This document shows positions 7,615 through 16,672 of a DNA stretch of 64,000 nucleotides, one piece after another. Positions within the stretch are counted from its first letter, which is position 1; the number at the start of each line of letters is the position of its first letter. Both the position numbers and the translations under genes were made by a program. Source of the DNA: Bog-159 sp963785255 (GTDB taxonomy: Bacteria > Acidobacteriota > Terriglobia > Bryobacterales > Bryobacteraceae); contig CAWAUR010000014.1 in assembly GCA_963785255.1 (NCBI GenBank), positions 558,001 to 622,000 on the forward strand. The letters are read 5' to 3'. Below the pieces are notes generated by a model. That model saw only the letters and a program-made list of their open reading frames with translations, was not told the origin of the DNA and ran no database searches.

Positions 7615-10056
7615 TTACTTGCGCGGCTTGCGTGCACTCCGTGCGCGCTGATCGCCGTCCTTAATGCCGTCGTGGTTGCGGTCGATTCCGTATCGCACGC
7701 CGGATCCGGGCGGCACTCCCATAATGCTCAACGTATCACCGGCTTGAATGAAGCTGACCAGTTGGGCCTTGGTAAACGGCCCCACACCGGTGATATCTGT
7801 TTCGTAAGAATTCTGCTGAGGCTGGTACAAACACCCTGCTAACTGCCCTTGAATGGTGCCCTGACATACCAGATCGATATTCGAAGTGGCTTGGCCCTCA
7901 AGCAGGGTCCAGTCGCTGGCGATGGTCGGATCGGCCGTCACATTCGCGGCGGTCACGGTACGCGTGTAGCCGACTGCGGGCGCGGTGCCGGTGTCAAAGC
8001 AAAGCAGGAAGGCCGCTACGTCGGTCTGCGCCTGGGGATTGTTGCTGAACCCGCCCAGCACCGGCTGGTCGAGCACCTGAAGCAGAGTGGCGTTCGATCC
8101 GCTGCTGGCATAGCCGAATCCGCCAATGCTTTGCTGTCCCGCCGCGTTATTGAAATCTCCTTTCTGATAAATGTTGCGCAGGGTCGGAACTTTCAACGGT
8201 TGCGGCAGATTGGCCCGCGTGACAATGTTGAAGTTACTGCCCGGTCCGGGATTGGAGTTATGACAGCTATTGCAAGTATTGGTAGGAGTGGAATTGATCT
8301 TTACAGTGAGAAAATCCATTTGTCCGTTGATGGCATTGCCTCCGATAAACGACGTGGGGTAAGTGCGGTCTAGATTTTCATTGGGATTGGGCAGGAAGGC
8401 GATGGTGTCGATGTAATTGGTGTAAGCGGTCATATCCGAATCGGAAATTTGGCTTCCTCCCATCAACAGATCGAACGAGGAGTTGAAAGCCTCGAAATTA
8501 GGCTGGTCGCCGCGCCAGTGCAATGGATCGGTGCCCTGCAGTCCGCGCAGCGTGCGCGTGGTGAAGGGCCCTTTCATGGGATGCATGTTGAAGGTATGTC
8601 CGTTATTCACCACGGTCTGCATGGAGCCGCCGGGATCGCCGAGATTCCATGCCAACAGATCCATATCGGCGTCCACATGGCAGGAGGCGCAGGCGCCCGT
8701 GCCATTGCCCGATAACTTGGCGTCGTAAAGAAAACCGCGGCCCTGCAGGATGACCGTGGGCGTGGGATCGAAGGTTCCGGTAGGAATCTCTTCGACTACC
8801 GAGTTAGTCGAAGTGCTGACCACCGAAATTGTATCCGATAATCGGTTCAGCGCGTAGAGAATCTGCTGCTTGGCATTGATGGCCAAGCCACGCGGGCCGC
8901 GCTTGGTGGCGGGATTCACTGTGGAGCCGGTGGCCTGCGGGTTCAGTTCGATGATCGCCAGAATCTGTCCCGTCGCGCTGACTTTCGCGATCCGGTCCGT
9001 GCCGAACGCCGCCACAAAAAGCCATTTTCCACTGGGATCGAAGCGCATGGCGGCCGGCTGTGACAGAGCCGTAGCGACCGCCGCGGGATTCGGCAACAGG
9101 TTGTAATCGATATTCGGATTCAAGTTATACGAAGTCACATGCCCGGACGATTGAATGGCGGAGATCTGATTGTCGATCCAATGGCCGCGCAAATTCGGCT
9201 CGAAGTTAATCAAATTGCGCGCGTTGGTGTTCGAGACATAGACGTTGCCCGTGCTGGGCTGCACGGCGATGCCCAGGTTGATGGTTCCCACGCCGGAATA
9301 GTAGCCTGAGACCGCCAGTGTACCGGTGTTGATCACCGCGACATCGTTATCGGGCATGGTGTACTTGATAAACCACGACCAGGTCGGATCGGACGCATCG
9401 ATAATCAGTCCGACTTGCGGCGGAGGCGGCAGCGCGGGATTGGTGGGCGGAGGTTGGGGCGGCGCGATGTTGTCGGGCAGGATGGTGGTGTGATTTCCAG
9501 ATAAGGCGAACGCCGCGTATACCTTGGTGCTGTCGGTGCTCACGGCCAGGGCGCGCGGGTTCTCGCCAAATACCGGGATCGACTGGACCAACTGGTGCGT
9601 GGCGATGCTGTAGACATTAATCGCATTGCTGCGCGCCACGCTGACGAATGCGTTGGAACCGGCGAACACCACGTCGGATGGCTCGGTCTTGCAAGGAATG
9701 GTGTCAGTGACAATGCCTTGTGAGACCGAGGCGACACTGATGCTGTTGGAGACTTGATTGACCACCCACACTTCATCGTCATTGGTGGGATTTACGTTGA
9801 CTGAAACCGGCTCAATGCCGACCGGGATTTCGACGATCAGCGAGGGCGCGGCCGGGTTAGCGAGACTGAATACGGAGACGGTGCCATTCGGGGTATTCAG
9901 CGCGTATAGCATCGTGCCATCCGCCGACATGCGAATCGGGTTAGTCTGCGCGCCCTCGAAATTGACGAATTCCGATGGAGGCACCTGCGCCGGCGCGAGC
10001 GCGGAGATAAATAAGAGGCCCACTACCGGGAGGACATCCGCAAAACTGATTCTCAT
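7615..10056 (-). CDS. Secreted YVTN-type beta-propeller fused to a diheme cytochrome c domain
   Basis: An 813-residue exported protein. Residues 1-23 form a signal peptide. Residues of about 30-430 contain YncE/YVTN-like propeller repeats (for example TLYALNRLSDTISVV-type blades and ALAVSTDSTKVY). The C-terminal part carries two heme c attachment motifs, CASCH near residue 455 and CNSCH near residue 595, in a layout like the cytochrome c peroxidase/MauG-like domains. Methionine- and histidine-bearing segments around them could supply axial ligands. A proline-rich loop near residue 200 interrupts the propeller. Such proteins are common in acidobacteria and planctomycetes; a redox or electron-transfer role is inferred. 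Confidence 0.85.
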   Translation of the reverse strand: MRISFADVLPVVGLLFISALAPAQVPPSEFVNFEGAQTNPIRMSADGTMLYALNTPNGTVSVFSLANPAAPSLIVEIPVGIEPVSVNVNPTNDDEVWVVNQVSNSISVASVSQGIVTDTIPCKTEPSDVVFAGSNAFVSVARSNAINVYSIATHQLVQSIPVFGENPRALAVSTDSTKVYAAFALSGNHTTILPDNIAPPQPPPTNPALPPPPQVGLIIDASDPTWSWFIKYTMPDNDVAVINTGTLAVSGYYSGVGTINLGIAVQPSTGNVYVSNTNARNLINFEPNLRGHWIDNQISAIQSSGHVTSYNLNPNIDYNLLPNPAAVATALSQPAAMRFDPSGKWLFVAAFGTDRIAKVSATGQILAIIELNPQATGSTVNPATKRGPRGLAINAKQQILYALNRLSDTISVVSTSTNSVVEEIPTGTFDPTPTVILQGRGFLYDAKLSGNGTGACASCHVDADMDLLAWNLGDPGGSMQTVVNNGHTFNMHPMKGPFTTRTLRGLQGTDPLHWRGDQPNFEAFNSSFDLLMGGSQISDSDMTAYTNYIDTIAFLPNPNENLDRTYPTSFIGGNAINGQMDFLTVKINSTPTNTCNSCHNSNPGPGSNFNIVTRANLPQPLKVPTLRNIYQKGDFNNAAGQQSIGGFGYASSGSNATLLQVLDQPVLGGFSNNPQAQTDVAAFLLCFDTGTAPAVGYTRTVTAANVTADPTIASDWTLLEGQATSNIDLVCQGTIQGQLAGCLYQPQQNSYETDITGVGPFTKAQLVSFIQAGDTLSIMGVPPGSGVRYGIDRNHDGIKDGDQRARSARKPRK

Positions 10057-10195
10057 GACTTCCCCTCCTGGGGACCGCGGTCGAACGGTTCCCCATTATG
10101 CCGTACTGAAGTATACACTGGCGCTTCCACTGAGTCTATCGGGAAACAGGTAGTTTTACCAGATTAAACGCGGAACCGGTACCGTACTAGGCTAA

Positions 10196-10312
10196 GTGGG
10201 GCAGGCACTCGGCCTGCGGCGGCCTCGTAGGCCGCCTGCTGGGACATTCCTTAGCGTGCCGAAAGGCGGCCTACGAGGCCGCCGCAGGCAGGTGGCAGAG
10301 TGCCTGCCCCAC
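10196..10312. repeat. Type B repeat, inverted pair
   Basis: Two oppositely oriented type B copies (gtggggcaggcactcggcct ... gcaggtggcagagtgcctgc) about 40 bases apart fill the gap between two minus-strand genes. The whole block could form a cruciform or RNA hairpin. The rest of the 258-base gap holds nothing else recognised. Confidence 0.75.
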
Positions 10313-10314
10313 CC

Positions 10315-13300
10315 TCACACTCCCTCCACGGTTGCGCGCCGCTCGAGTTTCCCCCAGCCGACTACCCGCCCGCGCACCGCGTAGATCAGTGACTTTGCCA
10401 CCACGTAATACATCAGTTCGCGGTAGTAGATGCGCTGAAAGAACAACAGCGCCAGATCCCAAGGCTTCTCACCTTCCAGCGCGTACGCCACCAGTCCGGT
10501 CATAAGCTCCAACACGAAGAAGCCGAGATAGAATATCAGCACGATGCGCCAGTTTCCGGCGAACAGGGCCGCGATCATGGCCACTTCGGCGAACGGCGAG
10601 AGCGCCGAAAGCAGCACCTGAAAAATCCAGATGCTGGGCAGCGCCACGAACCCGAGCGATCCGTACTTGGGAACGAACAGCGCGTCGCGATGCTTCCAGG
10701 CGGCCTGTAACGTCCCGAACGCCCAGCGGAAGCGCTGTTTGGCGAGGCCGCGCGTGTCTTCGGGCGCTTCGGTGAATGCTACGGCTTTCTCTTCATAGCG
10801 GATCGCATACCCGGCGCGCCGTAGCTTCAACGTGAGATCAGTATCTTCGGCCAGCGTATCGTTACCGAATCCGCCCTGCTTTACGACGAGGCTTTTGCGC
10901 CACGCCCCCACCGCGCCGGGAACAACCGTGATGGCATTCAGCAGATCGAGCGCGCGCCGGTCCAGGTTGAAGCCGTAGATATATTCGATCGACTGAAAAC
11001 GGGTGATCCAGCGGCGGCGATTGCCCACGCGCGCGTTTCCCGAAACCGCGCCCACCTGCGCATCGGCAAAATGGCGCACCAGCATGCCGATGGCGCCTGG
11101 GCGAAAGATCGTGTCGGCGTCCACCGCAATCAGAATTTCATTTTGCGCGTGCGCGATGGCGTTGTTGAGCGCCGCGGATTTTCCGCCGTTGGGCTGCGTC
11201 AGGATCAACACGTTCCGGTGCTCGCCGAAGCGGCTGCGCAACACATCCAGCGTGGCGTCTTTGGAGCCATCGTCCACCACCACAAGTTCGAGATCGACGT
11301 AACCGTTGCGCAGGATCGATTCGACGGTGCGCGCGATCACCTTCTCCTCGTTATACGCGGCGACAATCACCGTGACTGGCGGATGGAACGCTGCATCGAA
11401 ACGGGCATGTGCCGCACGCCACTTTTGAATCACCGCCAGGGTTCCGTAGAACAGCGATCGCGCCAGCGTCAGGTAAATTGCCCACAGAAACAATATGCCG
11501 ACGATCTTCTTGAACGTGCCCTGCGAGTTGAACGCGCCGCCTTCGATGCGCGCCCAGCGCATCTCCTCGCCTGAAGGCTTAGGCATCAGTTGCGCGCGCG
11601 TCTGCCCCAGCAATTCGCTCAACGGCACGAATCGATACCCGCGCGCTGTGAGCCCTTCTAGGATGCGCGGCAGCGCCGCCACGGTGGCCGAACGGTCGCC
11701 GCCCGCATCGTGCAGCAGGATCACGTGCCCGGGATCTTCGCTGGACTGCAGCTCGCTCTCGATATCCGACACAATCTCGTCCGCCGAAACTCCCTTCGCC
11801 CAATCGCGTGGATCGATGCGCTCACCGACAGTCACGTAACCTGCCTTTTGCGCGCGCAGCACGGGCAGGATCTCTTCGGGAGTCTGCGGCTGGCTATCGG
11901 CGTTGTACGGCGGCCGGAATAGCACGGTGGAAACGCCCAGCGCATTTTCGATAATGCGCTCGGTGGTGCTCAGTTCCAACGTCGCGCGCTCTTCAGACAC
12001 CAGCGCGATGTTGGGATGCGTATACGTATGATTGCCGATATCGTGGCCTTCGGCATATTCGCGCTTTACCAGTCCGATGTTTTGATCGGCATTCGCGCCG
12101 ATGATGAAAAATGTCGCGCGGACGTTGTGGCTGCGCAAAATATCGAGAATCGCGGGCGTGTAACGCGCATCCGGACCATCGTCGAAAGTCAGGCACAGCA
12201 CCTTGCCGTTCGCATGGCCGCTCGATTCGATCGTATAGTATGACGGCGTCTGTCCATACTGTTCCGCATAGCGGCCGCCCGCATCGCGCCAGACTTTGCG
12301 GCTACCCTGGTGCGGCGTTTGCACGATGCGCAGCACATCGCCATCGCCATACTGCTCCACCGATTTCTCGGCGGCCAGCACGGATAGCTTTTGCGGATCG
12401 TAATTGGCGGCGGGCCAGGCGTCGGGTTCGAGCACATTCCATAAGTCCGGATCTTCGGCGCCCAATCGCCACAGCGCGACGCCGCGGAAGCCACCGTCCG
12501 CCACGCCGCGCGCTGCGTTCAAGGCCGTGACCGCATCCAGGAACCAGACTTCGTGTTGCCGTCCGCCGGCCTGATAGCGAAACACCGGATTGGCCATATT
12601 GGCATCCCATACGACCGGCGCCTGTTTGGATGCCGCCTGCGACATCACCTCGCCGAACTTCGTCTCCGTGGACCCCGCTCCGCCAATGGTCCAGTCGTAG
12701 CCATAATTGCCTATCCCGATGACCATTTTTGCGGGCGGCGCGATGCGGCCCAGCCGATCGATTTCCTTCTGAAACCAATCCTCGGAGGCGATCGGTCCGG
12801 GCTCGCCCGATTGATAGTGTTCGTCGTAGACCATCGGCACGATATAGTCGTTGATTGCGGCAAGCTGCTTCAGATCGTAAGCCGGATCGTCGACCGGCAC
12901 GCTCTCGGTGAGCAGCAGATTGGCGGGCGCGAGCTTGGCGCGCAGCTGGCGCATGAACGCGAGGAAGGGATCGCGGTCGCGCGGCGTGAGCTCTTCGAAG
13001 TCGATATTGACGCCAGAGAAATGGTGCTCCGCGAGATTGCTGTAGATGTTGTCGACCAGGTCGGCGCGGGCGTCCGCATCGTGCAGGATCTTGCGCACGT
13101 CGCCAGCCTGCCAGCCATCGCGATAGTTCGTGACCAGGGCGATGATGGGCAGCTTGGCCTGCGCGGCGATGGCGATTACGGTGGGATCGCTTTCGTCTTC
13201 GAGATCGCCCTGGGCATTGCGCAGGATCAGCCACTCCGGAACCAGGTGCGTGAGATGCGCGAGATGCATGCGCAGCGAAACCATGCTGGCGGGGTCCCAA

Positions 13301-13662
13301 TTCACATAGAAGCCGAAGACGATGGGGCTGTCGATTTTGACGCGTGCGGCAGTCTTGGGATGGAGGACAGGCGAGACGGATCGCACGTATTTGATGTTGC
13401 GCGCGGCCTTGCGCAGCTTGAAAGGAACGTTGCGCGCGGGACGCTCGCCGTGAATGATGGCGGGGACATCTTGCAGGCCGGGTATATGCTCCACAGACGG
13501 AAGACCCAGCGCCGGGATCTGCGGGCTGATAGCCATGCTCAACACGAACAGCACGAGCAGAATGCCGAGGAAAATGGCGCCGGTTTGCAGACTGCGGCGG
13601 AAGCGTTGCCAACGCTTGCCGGTGGGATCGTGGAAGACGAAGGCGCGATGAGTGTCGGGCAC
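10315..13662 (-). CDS. Trimodular GH18-like / NodB deacetylase / GT2 synthase membrane protein
   Basis: A 1115-residue protein joining three carbohydrate-active modules. A transmembrane anchor (residues about 27-47) precedes a GH18-like module (about 110-430) with GVNIDFEEL, keeping the catalytic Glu. A NodB polysaccharide deacetylase follows (about 485-690): LTFDDGP, HDIGNHTYTHP, FRPPYN and ILLHDAGG are the metal and catalytic motifs. After another membrane helix comes a processive GT2 synthase (about 760-1000): AAYNEE, VDDGS, VDADT, EDTDL and QRFRW, then C-terminal membrane helices. The likely product is a beta-linked, partly deacetylated aminosugar polymer (PNAG or chitin-like), an inference from the three families. 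No separate export partner is nearby. Confidence 0.93.
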   Translation of the reverse strand: MPDTHRAFVFHDPTGKRWQRFRRSLQTGAIFLGILLVLFVLSMAISPQIPALGLPSVEHIPGLQDVPAIIHGERPARNVPFKLRKAARNIKYVRSVSPVLHPKTAARVKIDSPIVFGFYVNWDPASMVSLRMHLAHLTHLVPEWLILRNAQGDLEDESDPTVIAIAAQAKLPIIALVTNYRDGWQAGDVRKILHDADARADLVDNIYSNLAEHHFSGVNIDFEELTPRDRDPFLAFMRQLRAKLAPANLLLTESVPVDDPAYDLKQLAAINDYIVPMVYDEHYQSGEPGPIASEDWFQKEIDRLGRIAPPAKMVIGIGNYGYDWTIGGAGSTETKFGEVMSQAASKQAPVVWDANMANPVFRYQAGGRQHEVWFLDAVTALNAARGVADGGFRGVALWRLGAEDPDLWNVLEPDAWPAANYDPQKLSVLAAEKSVEQYGDGDVLRIVQTPHQGSRKVWRDAGGRYAEQYGQTPSYYTIESSGHANGKVLCLTFDDGPDARYTPAILDILRSHNVRATFFIIGANADQNIGLVKREYAEGHDIGNHTYTHPNIALVSEERATLELSTTERIIENALGVSTVLFRPPYNADSQPQTPEEILPVLRAQKAGYVTVGERIDPRDWAKGVSADEIVSDIESELQSSEDPGHVILLHDAGGDRSATVAALPRILEGLTARGYRFVPLSELLGQTRAQLMPKPSGEEMRWARIEGGAFNSQGTFKKIVGILFLWAIYLTLARSLFYGTLAVIQKWRAAHARFDAAFHPPVTVIVAAYNEEKVIARTVESILRNGYVDLELVVVDDGSKDATLDVLRSRFGEHRNVLILTQPNGGKSAALNNAIAHAQNEILIAVDADTIFRPGAIGMLVRHFADAQVGAVSGNARVGNRRRWITRFQSIEYIYGFNLDRRALDLLNAITVVPGAVGAWRKSLVVKQGGFGNDTLAEDTDLTLKLRRAGYAIRYEEKAVAFTEAPEDTRGLAKQRFRWAFGTLQAAWKHRDALFVPKYGSLGFVALPSIWIFQVLLSALSPFAEVAMIAALFAGNWRIVLIFYLGFFVLELMTGLVAYALEGEKPWDLALLFFQRIYYRELMYYVVAKSLIYAVRGRVVGWGKLERRATVEGV

Positions 13663-13752
13663 GGTTGGACGGATTGGTACTTTCTATTTTAGACTGGCGT
13701 GCAGGCGTTTTCGCGCGGGATTCGATACGGGGGCATCACACGAGAGTGCATT

Positions 13753-13860
13753 TTTCATCGGCGTTCATCGGCGTTCATCGGCGGCCAATACGTTTTGTTC
13801 CGGCCGGGCGAAAATCAAAACCTGATATGGCCGCCGATGAACGCCGATGAACGCCGATAA
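13753..13860. repeat. Dispersed inverted repeat, type C (gcgttcatcggcg family)
   Basis: A block of gcgttcatcggcgttcatcg followed by cggcca, and its reverse complement about 40 bases later, form a long hairpin. A related copy lies at 51871-51984. The 340-base gap between the large glycosyltransferase gene and the DUF1223 gene otherwise shows only the promoter region and the strong ribosome site of the latter. Confidence 0.8.
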
Positions 13861-14003
13861 CGCGACTCGTTCGGAGGTGGCTAGGTCTACCCGTCGGCTT
13901 GGCTGGGCGAGCCTCCCTCGAGTTCTAAGCTGCGGAGCCCGCTGATTTGCGCCCGAATCGCCTCGAGTGCGATAGCGTAGCATAGGAAGAAGGAGGGGGA
14001 ATT

Positions 14004-14771
14004 ATGCGGACCAATTGGATTTGGGGGTGCATGGCCGCCGCATTACTAGCAGTCACGTGCGCCGCGGGGCCGGGAGACAAGATCATCGACCAGCGTCAGC
14101 CGGTGCTGGTGGAACTATTTACTTCGGAGGGCTGTTCGAGTTGCCCGCCCGCCGATGCGCTGCTGGAAAAGCTGGACCACGAACAGCCGGTGGCCGGCGC
14201 GCAAATCATCGTGCTTAGCGAGCACGTGGATTATTGGAATCAGGGTGGATGGAAAGATCCATACTCATCGACCGCTCTCACCGAGCGCCAGGAGAGATAC
14301 GCGCGCAACCTGCATATTCAGGAGCCGTATACGCCGCAGACGGTGATCGACGGTAGTTTTGAGTGCGTGGGAGCCGATCCGCGCAAAGTTGTGGCGGGTA
14401 TCCAGCAGGCCATCGGGGAGGCCAACGTGGCGGTCCGCATGACCCCAGCGGCATCCGGCGACGCTGTCGAGATTGATGTCGATCCGCTTCCCGCGGGCAA
14501 GGTGCACAAGGCCAATGTCTATCTGGCGCGCGCGGCCGATAGCGGGATCTCGAACGTGTTGCGTGGAGAGAACAGCGGGCGTAAGCTGCACCACGTTGCC
14601 GTCGTATCGGAACTGAAACAGATTGGAAGCGTCACCTTGACCTCCGGATTCAAGACACAGATTCCCATTCACTCCGGCGATGCGCCTGCTGGATCGAAGC
14701 TGATCGCGTTCGTGCAGGAGTCCGGCCCCGGACGCGTGTGGGGCGCCGGCATGTACGCGATTTCCAAATGA
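14004..14771 (+). CDS. DUF1223 family secreted thioredoxin-fold protein
   Basis: A 255-residue exported protein with a signal peptide ending near TCAAG. The family mark VELFTSEGCSSCPPAD (about residues 37-52) carries the CSSC thioredoxin-like pair. The family's activity is not established; a redox role is inferred from the fold. A very strong ribosome site (aaggaggggga) precedes the ATG at 14004. The stop codon overlaps the start of the next gene (ATGA), so the two are co-translated although the functional link with a glycan enzyme is unclear. Confidence 0.9.
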   Translation: MRTNWIWGCMAAALLAVTCAAGPGDKIIDQRQPVLVELFTSEGCSSCPPADALLEKLDHEQPVAGAQIIVLSEHVDYWNQGGWKDPYSSTALTERQERYARNLHIQEPYTPQTVIDGSFECVGADPRKVVAGIQQAIGEANVAVRMTPAASGDAVEIDVDPLPAGKVHKANVYLARAADSGISNVLRGENSGRKLHHVAVVSELKQIGSVTLTSGFKTQIPIHSGDAPAGSKLIAFVQESGPGRVWGAGMYAISK

Positions 14772-16651
14772 TCCACAGCGCCGCGCTCCAGCGCGAGTGG
14801 CTCGAGACCAACGGCTTGGGCGGCTATGCCTCGTCCACAGTTGCCGGAATCCATACACGCCGCTATCACGGCCTGCTGATCGCCGCCACCAAGCCTCCGG
14901 TGGGGCGCATGCTGCTGCTCTCGAAATTGGAAGAGACGCTGGTGGTGGATGGCCGCCGGTACGATCTTTCCGCAAACCAATATCCGGGCGTGGTTCATCC
15001 GCAAGGCTACCGGCTGCTGAAAGAGTTCCGGCAGGCGACCTGTCCCGTTTTCGTCTTCCAGGTGGAAGATCTGGAATTGGAAAAGTCGGTCTTCATGGTG
15101 CAGGGCGAGAATACGACCATCGTCCAGTATCGATTACGCGGCGCGCGTCGTGGGACGCTGGAATTGCGGCCGCTCATCGCCTTTCGCGATTACCACGCGA
15201 CGACTCATGAAAACGCCGCGCTCGATCCGCGTTTCGAATCGGGCGACGGCTGGGTGAAGATGACGCCTTACGCGAATTTGCCGGCACTTTATTTGAATCA
15301 CTCCGGCGCGGACATTCAGCCGGCCGGGGATTGGTATCGCAATTTCGAATACGACCGCGAGCGAGAACGCGGCTTGGACTTCCGCGAAGACCTGTTCCAT
15401 CCGCTCACGATGATCTTCGACTTGGGCGGCAACGCCTCGCCGTCCATCGCTGCATCCACCGAACCACGCGCGGCAGACGCGCCGGCGCCGGCGGCCGCTT
15501 TAGATCTGGCTCGCGCCGCCGGCCAATTCATCGTTGCGCGCGGCAACCAGCACACGGTGATAGCCGGATATCATTGGTTCGGCGATTGGGGCCGCGACAC
15601 CATGATCGCCCTGCCGGGCCTGACTCTTTCGACGGGCCGGTATGGTATCGCTAAAAGCATTCTGCTGGGATTCGCCGCGCATATCGATCGCGGCATGCTG
15701 CCGAACCGCTTCCCGGACGCCGGCGAGGCGCCCGAATATAACACCGTCGACGCCACGCTCTGGTTCTTCGAGGCGATTCGCGCGCTGCTCGAGGCCACCC
15801 AGGATTACGATTTTGTGCGCGCCAATTTATATGACGCGCTCGCCGATGTCGTCGCCTGGCATGTTCGTGGCACACGATACGGCATCCATGTGGAGCGCGA
15901 CGGACTGCTTGACGCCGGAGAGCCTGGCGTACCGTTGACTTGGATGGATGCCAAGATCGGCGATCGGGCAGTGACACCGCGGCGGGGAAAGCCGGTCGAG
16001 ATCCAGGCGCTTTGGTATAACGCGTTACGCTTGATGGAGGATCTGGCGCGCCGCTTCGATCACGCCGCGGAAATCGATCGCTATGGTGACATGGCCGAAC
16101 GCGCGCGGGCGAGTTTCACTCCGCTCTTTTGGAACGACGCATGTGCGTGCCTTTATGACGTGGTCGATGGCGAAGCGCGCGACGCCTCCATGCGACCCAA
16201 CCAGATCTTCGCCGTGAGCCTTCATCACAAAATGTTGCCGCCCGACAAAGCCAAAGCCGTGGTGGACGCCGTGGAGCGGGAGCTTTTGACGCCGTACGGC
16301 CTGCGTACGCTGGCTCCCCGCGATCCGCGGTATCGCGGCCGCTACGAAGGCGATCCTGCCAGCCGCGATGGCGCCTATCATCAGGGGACGGTGTGGCCGT
16401 GGCTGATGGGGCCGTTCATTTCAGCGTATCTTTACGTGTACGGCCGAACACCCGAAGCTCTGGCACAGGCGCGGCAGTGGCTGGCGGAACTCGGTCGGTA
16501 TGCGGCTGACGACGGTCTCGGCCAGCTTCCCGAACTCTTCGACGGCGACGCGCCGCAGCGCCCCGGCGGATGTATCGCGCAGGCCTGGAGCATCGCGGAA
16601 CTGACGCGCGCACTCTGCGAGACCCAGCCTGGAATAAAGTGCGCCGCGTAG
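14768..16651 (+). CDS. Amylo-alpha-1,6-glucosidase (GH133, glycogen debranching-type)
   Basis: Predicted to hydrolyse alpha-1,6 branch points of glycogen-like glucans. The 627-residue protein starts with the GDE N-terminal domain (REWLETNGLGGYASSTVAG, THTRRYHGLL-like IHTRRYHGLL) and ends with an (alpha/alpha)6 catalytic domain from about residue 250: HWFGDWGRDTMIALPG, NTVDATLWF, LTWMDAK, and GAYHQGTVWPWLMGPF near the C-terminus. The start at 14768 was chosen because it overlaps the upstream stop; a frame start at 14738 lies inside the previous gene and is less likely. No glg genes are adjacent. Confidence 0.93.
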   Translation: MIHSAALQREWLETNGLGGYASSTVAGIHTRRYHGLLIAATKPPVGRMLLLSKLEETLVVDGRRYDLSANQYPGVVHPQGYRLLKEFRQATCPVFVFQVEDLELEKSVFMVQGENTTIVQYRLRGARRGTLELRPLIAFRDYHATTHENAALDPRFESGDGWVKMTPYANLPALYLNHSGADIQPAGDWYRNFEYDRERERGLDFREDLFHPLTMIFDLGGNASPSIAASTEPRAADAPAPAAALDLARAAGQFIVARGNQHTVIAGYHWFGDWGRDTMIALPGLTLSTGRYGIAKSILLGFAAHIDRGMLPNRFPDAGEAPEYNTVDATLWFFEAIRALLEATQDYDFVRANLYDALADVVAWHVRGTRYGIHVERDGLLDAGEPGVPLTWMDAKIGDRAVTPRRGKPVEIQALWYNALRLMEDLARRFDHAAEIDRYGDMAERARASFTPLFWNDACACLYDVVDGEARDASMRPNQIFAVSLHHKMLPPDKAKAVVDAVERELLTPYGLRTLAPRDPRYRGRYEGDPASRDGAYHQGTVWPWLMGPFISAYLYVYGRTPEALAQARQWLAELGRYAADDGLGQLPELFDGDAPQRPGGCIAQAWSIAELTRALCETQPGIKCAA

Positions 16652-16657
16652 GTCTTT

Positions 16658-16663
16658 TATAAT
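16658..16663 (+). promoter_or_regulatory. Candidate -10 box of msrP; transcript nearly leaderless
   Basis: A perfect TATAAT lies only nine bases upstream of the msrP ATG at 16673, so a normal transcription start would fall within a few bases of the start codon. No Shine-Dalgarno sequence fits in the remaining space. A clear -35 box is not evident in the end of the preceding gene. Confidence 0.45.
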
Positions 16664-16672
16664 TGAAGATAT

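Noticed and set aside
12302..13692. Long antisense and alternative frames inside the GH18-NodB-GT2 gene
   Set aside because: The sense frame has clear catalytic motifs throughout; the others are Arg/Ala-rich shadows.
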